Source of the DNA: Aquisphaera insulae | GTDB lineage: Bacteria > Planctomycetota > Planctomycetia > Isosphaerales > Isosphaeraceae | Assembly (NCBI RefSeq): GCF_011064615.1 | Contig: NZ_JAALJH010000021.1 | Span: forward strand, 1 to 64,000 | Direction of reading: 5' to 3' | DNA length: 64,000 bases | Shown: piece after piece, positions 17,008-25,755 of the stretch | Numbering within the stretch: the first letter of the stretch is position 1 | Layout of the letters: every line of letters starts with the position of its first letter | Notes under the pieces: model-generated | What the model saw: only the letters and a program-made list of their open reading frames with translations | Told to the model about the DNA's origin: nothing | Database searches by the model: none | Position numbers and translations under genes: made by a program

Positions 17008-18437
17008 AAGAGGATCCCCGCGATGCACGCCGAAAGGAAGTTCGCCATCGTCCCCGCCAGCAGGGCCCGCCAGCCGAGCTCCGCGAGGTCCCGCCTCCGC
17101 TCCGGGACCAGCGCCCCGATCCCGCCGAGCTGGATGCCGATCGAGCTGAAGTTCGCGAACCCGCAGAGGGCGAAGCTCGCGATGTCGAACGATCGCGGCA
17201 AGATCGTCGCCTTGAGGGCCCCGAGGTCCTTGAACGCGATCACCTCGTTGAGCACGGTCCGCGTGCCGAGCAGGCCGCCGACCTCGCGGCAGTCCTCCCA
17301 GGGGACGCCCAGCAGGTAGGCCACCGGCGCCAGCAGCCAGCCCAGGATCTTCTGGAGCGAGGTCCCGACCTGGCCCAGGCCGAGGTTGATGAGCGCGATC
17401 AGCCCGAGGATGGCGATCAGCATGGCCGCGATGTTCAGGGCCAGCGTGAGCCCGTCGCGGGTCCCGCGCGAGATGGCGTCCAGGACGTTCGCGTCCTCGA
17501 CCTCCGACGACGGCCGCGTGTGGCCGAGCGTCTCGGGCTTCTGCGTCTCCGGCAGGAAGAGCTTGGAGAGCAGGATCGTCCCGGGGGCCGTCATGATCAC
17601 GGCCGTGATGATGTGCCGCGGCTCCACCCCGTAGCCGAAATAGACCGCCATGATCCCGCCGGAAACGTGGGCCATGCCGGACGTCATCACCGTCAGCAGC
17701 TCGGACCGCGTCAGCCGCGGCAGGTAGGGCCGGATCGTCAGCGGGGCCTCGGTCTGACCCAGGAAGAGCGACGCCGCCACGTTCAGCGACTCGGCCCCGG
17801 AGGTCCCCATGAACCACGCCATCACCACCGCGAAGAGCCGGACGATCCACTGCATCACGTGCAGGTAGTAGAGGGCCGCGAACAGCGCGGCGACGAAGAT
17901 GACCGTGGGCAAGACCCGGAACGCGAAGACGAAGCCGCCCGGCCCTCCCGGATTTACGAGTGCGTCGCCGAAGACGAACTTGGCCCCCTCGAGCGCGCAC
18001 CCCAGGACCGACTCCACGGTGCCCCCGGCCGCACGCATCGCCTGGATCCCGGCCGGCACGCGAAGGACGAAAATGGCGAAGGTCCACTGGAGGATCAGCC
18101 CCCAGAAGACGATCCGGCCCGAGATCGCCCGTCGGTTCTCGGAGAGGAAGACGGCCACGCCCAGGATCGCGAGCATCCCCACGAAGCCCCGCGCCCGATC
18201 GACCAGGTCGACCAGGTCGATCGACTCCGGCAGCGAGAATCGAGCGCTCCAGCCGCCCAGTTGGAGCTTGTATCCCCGACGGACCTCCACCGGACCGGGC
18301 TCTACCTTGGCCGGCCCGGCCTCGGGCTGCGGATGCGCCGCGGGGAGATCGGCCGGCGGGGGCCCTTTCGCCTCCTGGGCCGAGGCGACGGTCGCGAGGG
18401 GTATCAACAGAAACGCGATCGGCCAGATCCACCGCAT
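17004..18437 (-). CDS. Concentrative nucleoside transporter (NupC/CNT family)
   Basis: A cation-coupled nucleoside importer of 477 residues. The CNT core is clear: GMAHVSGGIMAVYFGYG, FLGQTEAPL, LGTRTVLNEVIAF, and the Gly-rich final part FALCGFANFSSIGIQLGGIGAL. The ATG at 18437 has AAGGG 7 bases upstream; a GTG at 18452 would add five residues. Unusually, the protein opens with a signal-peptide-like segment (FLLIPLATVASAQEA) and then about 55 polar Pro-rich residues before the first core helix, so an extra periplasmic N-terminal domain is likely. It sits between two nucleoside phosphorylases. Confidence 0.9.
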   Translation of the reverse strand: MRWIWPIAFLLIPLATVASAQEAKGPPPADLPAAHPQPEAGPAKVEPGPVEVRRGYKLQLGGWSARFSLPESIDLVDLVDRARGFVGMLAILGVAVFLSENRRAISGRIVFWGLILQWTFAIFVLRVPAGIQAMRAAGGTVESVLGCALEGAKFVFGDALVNPGGPGGFVFAFRVLPTVIFVAALFAALYYLHVMQWIVRLFAVVMAWFMGTSGAESLNVAASLFLGQTEAPLTIRPYLPRLTRSELLTVMTSGMAHVSGGIMAVYFGYGVEPRHIITAVIMTAPGTILLSKLFLPETQKPETLGHTRPSSEVEDANVLDAISRGTRDGLTLALNIAAMLIAILGLIALINLGLGQVGTSLQKILGWLLAPVAYLLGVPWEDCREVGGLLGTRTVLNEVIAFKDLGALKATILPRSFDIASFALCGFANFSSIGIQLGGIGALVPERRRDLAELGWRALLAGTMANFLSACIAGILL

Positions 18438-18462
18438 TCGGGAGCCCTTCACAGTGGTCGAG

Positions 18463-19770
18463 TCAGTCCGCCAGGCGATCGATGATCACGTCGGCCGGAG
18501 AGAGGGGCTCCGGCCCGATCTGAAAGGCCGATCGGACCGCCGCGACGGCCTCCGTCAGCCGGGTCGCGTCGTTGTAGTGGAGCGTGCAGAGCGGTTCACC
18601 GGACTTCACGAAGTCCCCTTCCTTCGCTTGCAGGCAAAGCCCGACGGCGTGGTCGACCCCCTGATCCATGCGGGTCCGCCCCGCCCCCAGGAGCATCGTC
18701 GCATGGCCGATCGGCCAGGCCGCCAGCCGCTGGACATAGCCCGACTCGGGCGATACCACGTCCTCCCTGCTCCGGGCCGTCGGCAGCCTCGAGAAATCGT
18801 CGAGGCTCGTCGGATCGCCCCCCTGGGCCGCGACGAGCCGGCGGAAGCGCTCGAGCGCCTCGCCGGAGTCAACGACCCGCCGGCAGGTGGTCCGGGCCTC
18901 CTCGAGCGACTTCGCCTTGCCTCCCAGGAGGACCATCTCCGCCGCCAGCTCGAGGCTGAGGTCCATCAGGTCCTTCGGCCCCCCGCCATTGAGGCACTCC
19001 ACGCTCTCGATGACCTCGAGGGAGTTCCCCACCATGAGGCCGAGCGGCTGCTCCATCCGTGTGATCAGGGCGGTGATCCGCTTGCCCATGCTCCGGCCGA
19101 TGCCGCACATGGCCTCGGCCAGCGCCCGGGCGTCCTCGAGCTTTGCCATGAAGGCCCCGTTGCCCGTCTTCACGTCCAGCACCAGGCCGTCGATCCCCTC
19201 CGCCAGCTTCTTGGACATGATCGAGGCGGCGATCAGCGGGATCGATTCCACGGTCGCGGTCGCGTCCCGCATCCCGTACAGGTACTTGTCCGCCGGGGCG
19301 ATCTCCGCCGTCTGGCCGATCATGACGAGCCCGCACTCGCGGAGCACCCGTCGGTAGCCGTCCAGGTCCAGGTCGGTGCGGAACCCCGGGATCGACTCGA
19401 GCTTGTCGAGCGTCCCGCCGGTATGCCCGAGCCCCCGCCCCGAGACCATCGGCACCGGCACCCCCGCCGCCGCGGCGATCGGCGCCAGGATCAGCGACGT
19501 CTTGTCGCCGACGCCCCCGGTGCTGTGCTTGTCCACCTTCAGGCCCGGGAACATGGACAGGTCGACGATCGATCCCGACCGCATCATCGCCATCGTCAGC
19601 GCCGAGGTCTCCTCGCCCGACATCCCCTTGAGCAGGATCGCCATCAGCAGCGCCGACCACTGATAATCCGCCACGTCCCCCCGCGCGATCCCGCCGACCA
19701 TCCACTCGATCTGCTCCGCCGAGAGCGTCCCCCCGTCCCGCTTCGCCCGAATGATGTCAACCGCCCTCAT
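18463..19770 (-). CDS. Pyrimidine-nucleoside (thymidine) phosphorylase
   Basis: A 435-residue enzyme, the usual length for this family. It has KHSTGGVGDKTSL (phosphate site), SGRGLGHTGGTLDKLESIPG, DVKTGNGAFM and the C-terminal swivelling domain (CTLHYND). The ATG at 19770 starts MRAVDIIRAKRDGG, the normal family start, while an upstream in-frame start at 19812 is not family-like. It splits thymidine, deoxyuridine or uridine with phosphate. The transporter follows 25 bases downstream. Whether the substrate is thymidine only (DeoA) or broader (Pdp) cannot be settled by eye. Confidence 0.9.
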   Translation of the reverse strand: MRAVDIIRAKRDGGTLSAEQIEWMVGGIARGDVADYQWSALLMAILLKGMSGEETSALTMAMMRSGSIVDLSMFPGLKVDKHSTGGVGDKTSLILAPIAAAAGVPVPMVSGRGLGHTGGTLDKLESIPGFRTDLDLDGYRRVLRECGLVMIGQTAEIAPADKYLYGMRDATATVESIPLIAASIMSKKLAEGIDGLVLDVKTGNGAFMAKLEDARALAEAMCGIGRSMGKRITALITRMEQPLGLMVGNSLEVIESVECLNGGGPKDLMDLSLELAAEMVLLGGKAKSLEEARTTCRRVVDSGEALERFRRLVAAQGGDPTSLDDFSRLPTARSREDVVSPESGYVQRLAAWPIGHATMLLGAGRTRMDQGVDHAVGLCLQAKEGDFVKSGEPLCTLHYNDATRLTEAVAAVRSAFQIGPEPLSPADVIIDRLAD

Positions 19771-19810
19771 GAGTGCCCCCGGGTAGAAAGGCCACAAAAC
19801 GAATCTGGCC

Positions 19811-19980
19811 ACTTATAAACACAGATTCACACCGATCATTCAGGGAGGTCAGGTAACATGCCCCCGACAGCCTGCCCGATCGCCTCGCTCTCAACCTTAC
19901 CTTTCCCCATCTCCTGCATTATCTGTGTCCATCTGTGTTCATCTGTGGCTAAATTCCTCTTCGTTCTTTCATCCGTGGCT
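19811..19980. repeat. Intergenic ATCTGTG repeat element
   Basis: Three adjacent 10-base units at 19921-19950, ATCTGTGTCC, ATCTGTGTTC and ATCTGTGGCT, are followed by a fourth, ATCCGTGGCT, at 19971-19980. An inverted related stretch, AAACACAGATTCACAC, lies at about 19818. Similar ATCTGTGTNCATCTGTGGCT strings are dispersed through many planctomycete and verrucomicrobial genomes; that is recollection and was not checked. The local GC content is much lower than in the genes on either side. The element lies between the nucleoside phosphorylase and upp. Confidence 0.55.
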
Positions 19981-20606
19981 CACGTGGTCGCGAACTGCCG
20001 ATCGCCGGCATCGCCGAGTCCGGGGTGGATGAAGCCGACGTCGTTGAGCCGTTCGTCGACCGCGGCGACGTGGATGGCGACCTCCGGCATGGCCTCGGCC
20101 ATCTTCGCGATGCCTTCCGGGGCGGCGATCAGCGAGATCAGCTTGAGCCGGGGCACCCCGGCGTCCCTGAGGATCTCGCAGGTCCGGACCGCCGAGCCGC
20201 CGGTGGCGAGCATCGGGTCGACGACCAGGCCGAGGGTGATCCGCGGCTTGCGGGGGAACTTGTTGTAGTACTCGGTCGGCCGCAGGGTGGCCTCGTCGCG
20301 GAAGAGGCCGATGTGCCAGACCTCGGCCTCGGGGATCAGCTCGAGGATCCCCTCGGTCATGCCCAGCCCGGCCCGCAGCACGGGCACGATGCCGACCACG
20401 TCCCGGAGCGTCCGCGTCGGCGCCGTGCCCAGCGGGGTCTGCACCTGCCCATCCTTGGTCGGCAGGTCGGCGGTGGCCTCGTGGGCCAGGAGCATGGCGA
20501 GCGAGCGGACCAGCCTTCGGAATTCCGGCGGGGCGGTCTGAGTGTCACGAAGCCTGGCGACCTTGTGCTGGACGATCGGATGGGTGGAACAGAAGACCTG
20601 GGGCAT
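19980..20606 (-). CDS. upp: Uracil phosphoribosyltransferase
   Basis: A 208-residue enzyme of typical length that makes UMP from uracil and PRPP. The N-terminus STHPIVQHKVARLRD is the standard opening. The substrate-binding blocks GIVPVLRAGLGM and LGLVVDPMLATGGSA (PRPP loop) are intact, and the uracil-binding C-terminus DVGFIHPGLGDAGDRQF is present. It lies upstream of the phosphorylase-transporter-PNP cluster on the same strand. The 210-base gap with repeats means it may be transcribed separately, but it completes the salvage route by using the uracil released by the phosphorylase. Confidence 0.95.
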   Translation of the reverse strand: MPQVFCSTHPIVQHKVARLRDTQTAPPEFRRLVRSLAMLLAHEATADLPTKDGQVQTPLGTAPTRTLRDVVGIVPVLRAGLGMTEGILELIPEAEVWHIGLFRDEATLRPTEYYNKFPRKPRITLGLVVDPMLATGGSAVRTCEILRDAGVPRLKLISLIAAPEGIAKMAEAMPEVAIHVAAVDERLNDVGFIHPGLGDAGDRQFATT

Positions 20607-20928
20607 GCGGTCCTCCCACGGACGGGCTGGAGGGTATCGAGGCGGCGATACGGCTTCGTCGGTACCGGCCGGGCGGGAGGACCAGGTCGGACCATCGCGG
20701 CGAATGACGCGGCGTACATCCTACCGGAGAATGGCCTGCGATTCATGGCCCCTCCGACCCGGCATCCCTCAAGTCGCGCCGCCTTGCCAGCCCGCCCCAC
20801 TCCGAATATCGATCGGAGACCGGGCGCCCCGCCCCGGATCGTGGCAGAGCCTCGCCACGCGTGGTATTCTCGCCAGCGACACGGCTCGTCTGCGAGGACT
20901 CTCGCGCCGCGAAGCCCGGAGGTTTCCC
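20607..20928. other. Intergenic region between divergent genes
   Basis: About 320 bases between upp (leftward) and the secreted glycosidase (rightward). Promoters for both should lie here, but no convincing box pair was found. No RNA gene is evident. Confidence 0.4.
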
Positions 20929-22122
20929 ATGATCGGAAGACGCAGCAGGCTTCTTGCCGCCCTCGGAGTCCTTCTGTCCGCGCCGATGGATTGCCGGTCG
21001 GCAGACCCCGCCGGCCCCAGCGGCGTGAGATACCTCGAGGACGCGACGAGGAGGCTGCTCGAAGGATGCCGGATCACGGCCGGGGACGGCACGACGCTCT
21101 ACACGCCCGACGGCAAGGCGCACTATCGGGCCCTCTGGACGCGGGATTTCGCCTACATGGTCGAAAACGCCGGCGACCTCATCCCGGCCCGCGACGTGGA
21201 GGCGTGCCTTCGCTACCTGATCCGAGCCCAGCGCGACGACGGCACCGTGCCCGACCGCGTCCAGCCGGACGGAGTTGCCGTCTACGCGGCCGGAGCGCCG
21301 GACCATCCCGTCGGCCTCGCCAACCTGGACAATCCCGCGTTCCTCGTCATCGCCGTCGACGAACACCTGAGACGCCTGCCGGAGTCGGCCGCAAGGTCTC
21401 TCTTCGACGAATGGTCCCCTCAGCTCGACCGGGCGATGGCCTGGGTTCCCCGGAACCCCGGCGGCCTGGTGTACAACGACCCCGCTCGACCTCATTCGCC
21501 CTATGGGTTCACCGACACGGTAGGCAAGACCGGCGAGCTCTTCATGGAGTCGCTGCTGGACTGGACGGCCTCACGGAGACTGGCGACGAGGCATCAGCAC
21601 GCCGGCCGCGCCGACAGGGCCGAGGCCTACCGGCGAGCCTGCCGGGCCATCGAGGAGCACCTCCACGTCCTCTGGGATGACCACGAAGGGGCCTTCCTCG
21701 CGGCAACCCGCGATTGCCGACAGGTTGACATCTGGGGGAATGCGTTCGCGATCCACATCGGGATCCCGCTGGCTGACCGACGGGGACGAGTCCTCCACTA
21801 CCTCGCGAACAACCAGGGGCGCTTCGTCTGGCGAGGACAGGTGAGGCATCTCCCCAGGGGGGAGCACTGGCAACGGCTGCTCGCCCCCGTGGAGCCCGAG
21901 CGCTACCAGAACGGAGCCTACTGGGCGACCGCATCCGGCTGGATGATCGAGGCCATCGCGTCGGTCGACCCGCCGAAGGCCCGGTCGATGTTCGAGGAAC
22001 TCCTCGCCGATTTCCGGTCGGGCGGGATATGCGAGTGCATCAACGTCGGCTATCGCCAGCTCGACAGCTACGTGGCGAACGCGACCAACCCCCTGGCGGC
22101 CGCACGCAGGCTCGGATGGTGA
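20929..22122 (+). CDS. Secreted six-hairpin glycosidase-like protein
   Basis: A 397-residue protein with a hydrophobic signal peptide (LLAALGVLLSAPMDCRSA). The ATG at 20929 has GGAGG 6 bases upstream. The mature part is helical and has the pattern of (alpha/alpha)6 glycoside hydrolases: HYRALWTRDFAYMVENAGD, CLRYLIRAQRDDGTVPD, DIWGNAFAIHIGIPL and NGAYWATASGWMIEAI. Asp and Glu residues in WTRDF and TVPDR are candidates for catalysis. The exact GH family is not certain. It precedes another secreted carbohydrate-related gene by 54 bases, so the two are probably co-transcribed and act on the same polysaccharide. Confidence 0.7.
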   Translation: MIGRRSRLLAALGVLLSAPMDCRSADPAGPSGVRYLEDATRRLLEGCRITAGDGTTLYTPDGKAHYRALWTRDFAYMVENAGDLIPARDVEACLRYLIRAQRDDGTVPDRVQPDGVAVYAAGAPDHPVGLANLDNPAFLVIAVDEHLRRLPESAARSLFDEWSPQLDRAMAWVPRNPGGLVYNDPARPHSPYGFTDTVGKTGELFMESLLDWTASRRLATRHQHAGRADRAEAYRRACRAIEEHLHVLWDDHEGAFLAATRDCRQVDIWGNAFAIHIGIPLADRRGRVLHYLANNQGRFVWRGQVRHLPRGEHWQRLLAPVEPERYQNGAYWATASGWMIEAIASVDPPKARSMFEELLADFRSGGICECINVGYRQLDSYVANATNPLAAARRLGW

Positions 22123-22176
22123 GGGATCAGGCGCCCACACGTGAGGCATCACGGGATCAAAGCGAATGAGGACATC

Positions 22177-24546
22177 ATGCGACTGAATCCAAGGGCTCTC
22201 GGGATCGTCACCATCGCCGCCCTGACCTGCCTGACGCAGGCGTCACCGGCCCAGCCCGCGGCCGGCCTCGACGCCCGGCTCGACGCCCTGCCCGTGATCG
22301 ACGAGATCGACACGGCCACGGCGGCACCCGTCCATCAGTTCCCCGAGGCCGCGAGTCGAGTCTCGAACATCCTGGGACGACGAGCCCGGGCCCTCGAGGC
22401 CGGCGATGGTCCCAAGACCATGGCCTGGGTGATCGGCAAGGGGAAGGGCCTGAAGGCGGGAGCGGCCTATGTTCTCGAGGTCGAATATCCAGATGACCTG
22501 CCGCGCTCGATCTTCATCGCCAACCGCGGCGCGGACCTCGTCCGCGGCTTCGCGACCGGGGCCGCGATCGGCGATGCCCGCCAGCAGTACGTCCCGCCGT
22601 CGGCCGAATCGCTGAAGTATCCCCAGTCCAGCAAGTGGCAGACCTACCGGACGATCTTCTTCCTCCACGACCGGTTCCAGGGCCTGTACGCCCAGCGCGA
22701 TTCCAAACCAGGCGGCCGGCCGTTCACCCCGGCGGACGGCTTCCACGTCGTCGTCTTCCAGACGAAGCGGCTCAATGATCCGCCGTCGCACGGCGCGGCG
22801 ATCGGCAAGATTCGCTTGCGGGCGATCCCCGACGTGAAGGCGCTCTACGCCGAGGTCGAGCCTCTTCCCGACGGCCTGCCGAAGCGGAGGATCTTCTTCC
22901 GCGAGGAGATGGCCGACGAGGCGATCTCGGCGCGCGAGGAGACGGACCGGGGCGTGGCCGACCCGCTCAACTGGCTCCTCTACAAGGCCCGAATGTCGCG
23001 CATCCTGGCGATGAACACGTTCACGAAGGACCTCCTCGAGTTCGGTCACAACCAGGGGTGGAAGGCCGGCGACCCGGACTGGATCAACGAGGCCCAGCCC
23101 CCTATGACCGACCTCTGGGACCGCGCCGTCAGCCGGATCGGGGCGGAGGGCCTCGATCTGCTCCCCTACTACGAGTACAAGGGCGCGATCGGCCGCAAGG
23201 AGGCGACCCCGCCGAGCCTCGGCTGGCAGCGGAAGGCGGAGAAGCTCTACCAGAATCTCCCCAACACGCGGTACTCCCAGACCTGGTGGACCGAGGACCA
23301 CAACGCCGACCTCACCGATCCGGCGACCCTGAAGGACGTGTTCCGCGTCATCGACGCGACGATCCTCGCGCACAAGGGCCGGGCGAAGTTCGCCGGCGCC
23401 TGGTTCCGCGTCCGCGACAATCACCTGCCCATCAGCTTCGCCGAGGCCGCCGTCGCCCGGTTCCGCGCCGCCCATCCCGGGGATGAGCTCGCCGCGACCG
23501 CCTCGCGCCAGGCGTTGATATCCTCCTATGAATCCGATCACAAGCTCTACGACCGCTACATCGACTGGTGGCTCGGCGAGCGCCGGCGGTTCCTGGAGGC
23601 GATCGGCGACCACCTGGCGGAGGGGCTCGGGGATCCCTCGGTCCGGGTCTGGTTCACCCCCTGGATCAGCGAGCAGATCCCGATGCTCCGCGATCCCGGC
23701 TCGGGGGCGAACGGCCACCCGGTGCAGGTGACGACCGACGATGTCCCCTGGTGGGACGCCTTCGTCCGCACCCAGCCGGATTCGGGATGGTTCCGCTGGG
23801 CCCTCGCCCCGACGAGCTTCGAGAAGGTCGTCGCCGAGAAGACCTACGCCTATAGCCTGGAATTCCGCGAGAAGATCGGCGCCCCCCCGGACCGTTACGA
23901 GCCGTACCACTCCGCCCCTGGGGCCGATCCCCTGCACTACTCCGACAGCACCCGCGCGATGCTCACGTTCCCGATCGGCCGGCTGTTCACGGTCGCCAAT
24001 CCGGAGCTGCTGGATTCTTATCGCACGAAGGCCGGCCTGACGGCGATCCGCCACTACACGCTCAACGAGGACGACCACGACCGGGCGAAGGGGCCATCGA
24101 ATCTCCCCTTCGACGGACAGGCCGGTTATGCCTCGGTGGACGTCGATCGCGCCGGTCCGTTCGTCCGACTCCTCGAAGCCCGCGCCGTCGCCGCGGCCGA
24201 CCCGACCTACCTGGGCTACCTCTCGGCGTCGAGCTTCTCGACCGGGTTCCCGGACCATGTCCGCCGCTTCAACACCGCATACCTGTCGGTGCCGGCCCTC
24301 CCCTCAACGGTGCTCTCCGACGCGTGCAAGGACCCCGCGATCGTCGTCCGCAAGATCCCGACGAACGGCCACGGGACCTACTTCCTGGTGGTCAACACGG
24401 CGATGAACCCGGCCAGGGACCTGATCGTGACCTTGCCGGCTCGCGGCCAGGTCCGCGACCTGGTTGAGCATCGCGACCTTCACGACGGCACGCTGCGGAT
24501 CACGCTCGAGCCGGGCGAGTTGAGGAGCTATCGGGCGGCCGAGTGA
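22177..24546 (+). CDS. Large secreted protein, probable glycoside hydrolase-like
   Basis: A 789-residue protein with a signal peptide (GIVTIAALTCLTQASPAQPA). The ATG at 22177 is preceded by GAGGA. The first 230 residues are beta-rich and may bind carbohydrate. The middle has barrel-like strand/helix alternation with acidic and aromatic motifs (LDLLPYYEYKG, TRYSQTWWTEDHNADL, FAGAWFRVRD). The end is a small beta-sandwich (YFLVVNTAMNPARDLIVTLP) as found at the C-terminus of TIM-barrel glycosidases. No family is named with confidence. It is downstream of the six-hairpin protein in the same direction. Confidence 0.65.
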   Translation: MRLNPRALGIVTIAALTCLTQASPAQPAAGLDARLDALPVIDEIDTATAAPVHQFPEAASRVSNILGRRARALEAGDGPKTMAWVIGKGKGLKAGAAYVLEVEYPDDLPRSIFIANRGADLVRGFATGAAIGDARQQYVPPSAESLKYPQSSKWQTYRTIFFLHDRFQGLYAQRDSKPGGRPFTPADGFHVVVFQTKRLNDPPSHGAAIGKIRLRAIPDVKALYAEVEPLPDGLPKRRIFFREEMADEAISAREETDRGVADPLNWLLYKARMSRILAMNTFTKDLLEFGHNQGWKAGDPDWINEAQPPMTDLWDRAVSRIGAEGLDLLPYYEYKGAIGRKEATPPSLGWQRKAEKLYQNLPNTRYSQTWWTEDHNADLTDPATLKDVFRVIDATILAHKGRAKFAGAWFRVRDNHLPISFAEAAVARFRAAHPGDELAATASRQALISSYESDHKLYDRYIDWWLGERRRFLEAIGDHLAEGLGDPSVRVWFTPWISEQIPMLRDPGSGANGHPVQVTTDDVPWWDAFVRTQPDSGWFRWALAPTSFEKVVAEKTYAYSLEFREKIGAPPDRYEPYHSAPGADPLHYSDSTRAMLTFPIGRLFTVANPELLDSYRTKAGLTAIRHYTLNEDDHDRAKGPSNLPFDGQAGYASVDVDRAGPFVRLLEARAVAAADPTYLGYLSASSFSTGFPDHVRRFNTAYLSVPALPSTVLSDACKDPAIVVRKIPTNGHGTYFLVVNTAMNPARDLIVTLPARGQVRDLVEHRDLHDGTLRITLEPGELRSYRAAE

Positions 24547-24563
24547 GGCAGGCCGTCCCTCAC
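24543..24563. terminator. Hairpin at a convergent junction
   Basis: GTGAGG (24543-24548) and CCTCAC (24558-24563) pair perfectly around a 9-base loop. The left arm includes the stop codon of the upstream gene. No T-run follows. Confidence 0.35.
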
Positions 24564-24591
24564 CATGGCCAGACGTTGGTCCCGGCCCCTT

Positions 24592-25698
24592 TCAACCCCG
24601 CCTCTGGCGCCAGAGAACGATCAGGGAAGCTACGACCGCCGCGCCAAGGCCATACGGCAGGAGCGATGTCCAAGCGAGAGCCATGGGCGCTGAAGCGTCA
24701 ACGGATCCCGATTTCTGCTCCTGGCTCTCGTCAAGTTGATCGTCGAGCGTTTTCTCCCTCGCGACCGCGGTCGTCTTCCACCTGGCTTGCTGCTGGCGGT
24801 ACTGGGACTCGAGCGTGCGAAGATTGGCCGAGATCGGATTGCCGAGCTTCTCCTTGATTCGAAACACCTCGGGGGAAGCGCTCCTGTTGAACTCCATGGT
24901 CCTCTCCACCACGCGGACGGAAGTGCGCGTTGTCCATTCCTTGGTCACAACGACCTTCCTGTCGACCAGGGCGGCGAACCCCTGTGACTCTCCGGAGACC
25001 GGCATCCAGAGCTGGCTATCACCTACCCGGAAGGTCGCAAGCTTGATGTCACTTCGACCGGTCACGGCATTTTGCGAGTAGCTCTCGGCACGCACGACAT
25101 GACCATTCCGGCGAAGGTCGATCCAGTAGCGCGAGAAGAGGGAGTCGGGGACTCCCCTGAGCCGAACATCGAGCACTTCGAGCGGGACCTGATCAATTTG
25201 ATCGTGAGAGACCGAGCACAAGAACGTCCCATCCGCAGCCATCCTCCGGAGCGAGTCCGTCAGGAAGATGGAGCCGTAGCCGTCGGTCAGGTCGACCCTG
25301 ACATCCTTCGGTTCCCTGTTCGAGTTAGGCACGATTGCCGCATCATCGTAGCGGTGGAATTCCTCGGACTGATGCTGACTTGTCCGCACAGCCACTCCTC
25401 GGTGTTCCACGAGATCATCGGAGACTCGGAGGTGGTAACTGTCGACGCGGATGTCGCCGCCTCGTTTCCGGATGAAGACGCCGCTGAAGGACTCGAAAAG
25501 CCCATCGTCGCGGACGACCTTCATGTCCTCGGCAACCTTGCCCCGGGCACGCATCTCACCCTCGAATTCACAGCGAAAATCCTGGATCGGCGCCTGCAGA
25601 GCCTCGATGGTGTCGAGGAGCTTCTGCACGTCGCCCGGGGCGGAGTTCTCGCCGTTGCCCACGATCGCCAGCAAGATGGGGAGAACGACCTCGATCAT
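24592..25698 (-). CDS. Secreted/membrane protein, LolA-like fold suspected
   Basis: A 368-residue protein. ATG 25698 has GGAG 7 bases upstream; another ATG at 25710 is less well placed. A hydrophobic N-terminus (VVLPILLAIVGNG) is followed by IQDFRCEFEGEM and many beta strands (RVDSYHLRVSDDLVEHRG, DIKLATFRVGDSQLWMPVSGE), reminiscent of LolA/LppX-like lipid-carrier folds. A coiled region and a C-terminal membrane helix (LPYGLGAAVVASLIVLW) end the protein. It is the last gene of the BlaI-M56-DUF1559 series, 57 bases after DUF1559. Function unknown. Confidence 0.7.
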   Translation of the reverse strand: MIEVVLPILLAIVGNGENSAPGDVQKLLDTIEALQAPIQDFRCEFEGEMRARGKVAEDMKVVRDDGLFESFSGVFIRKRGGDIRVDSYHLRVSDDLVEHRGVAVRTSQHQSEEFHRYDDAAIVPNSNREPKDVRVDLTDGYGSIFLTDSLRRMAADGTFLCSVSHDQIDQVPLEVLDVRLRGVPDSLFSRYWIDLRRNGHVVRAESYSQNAVTGRSDIKLATFRVGDSQLWMPVSGESQGFAALVDRKVVVTKEWTTRTSVRVVERTMEFNRSASPEVFRIKEKLGNPISANLRTLESQYRQQQARWKTTAVAREKTLDDQLDESQEQKSGSVDASAPMALAWTSLLPYGLGAAVVASLIVLWRQRRG

Positions 25699-25755
25699 GA
25701 TGCGCTCCATGGGACCGAGAACGACCGTAGGGTCCGTGACTCAAGGGCCTGCGAT

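Noticed and set aside
16117..18432. One continuous minus-strand frame running through PNP and the transporter
   Set aside because: Only its last 296 codons are family-like (PNP). The part upstream of 17007 is the transporter read in the wrong frame.
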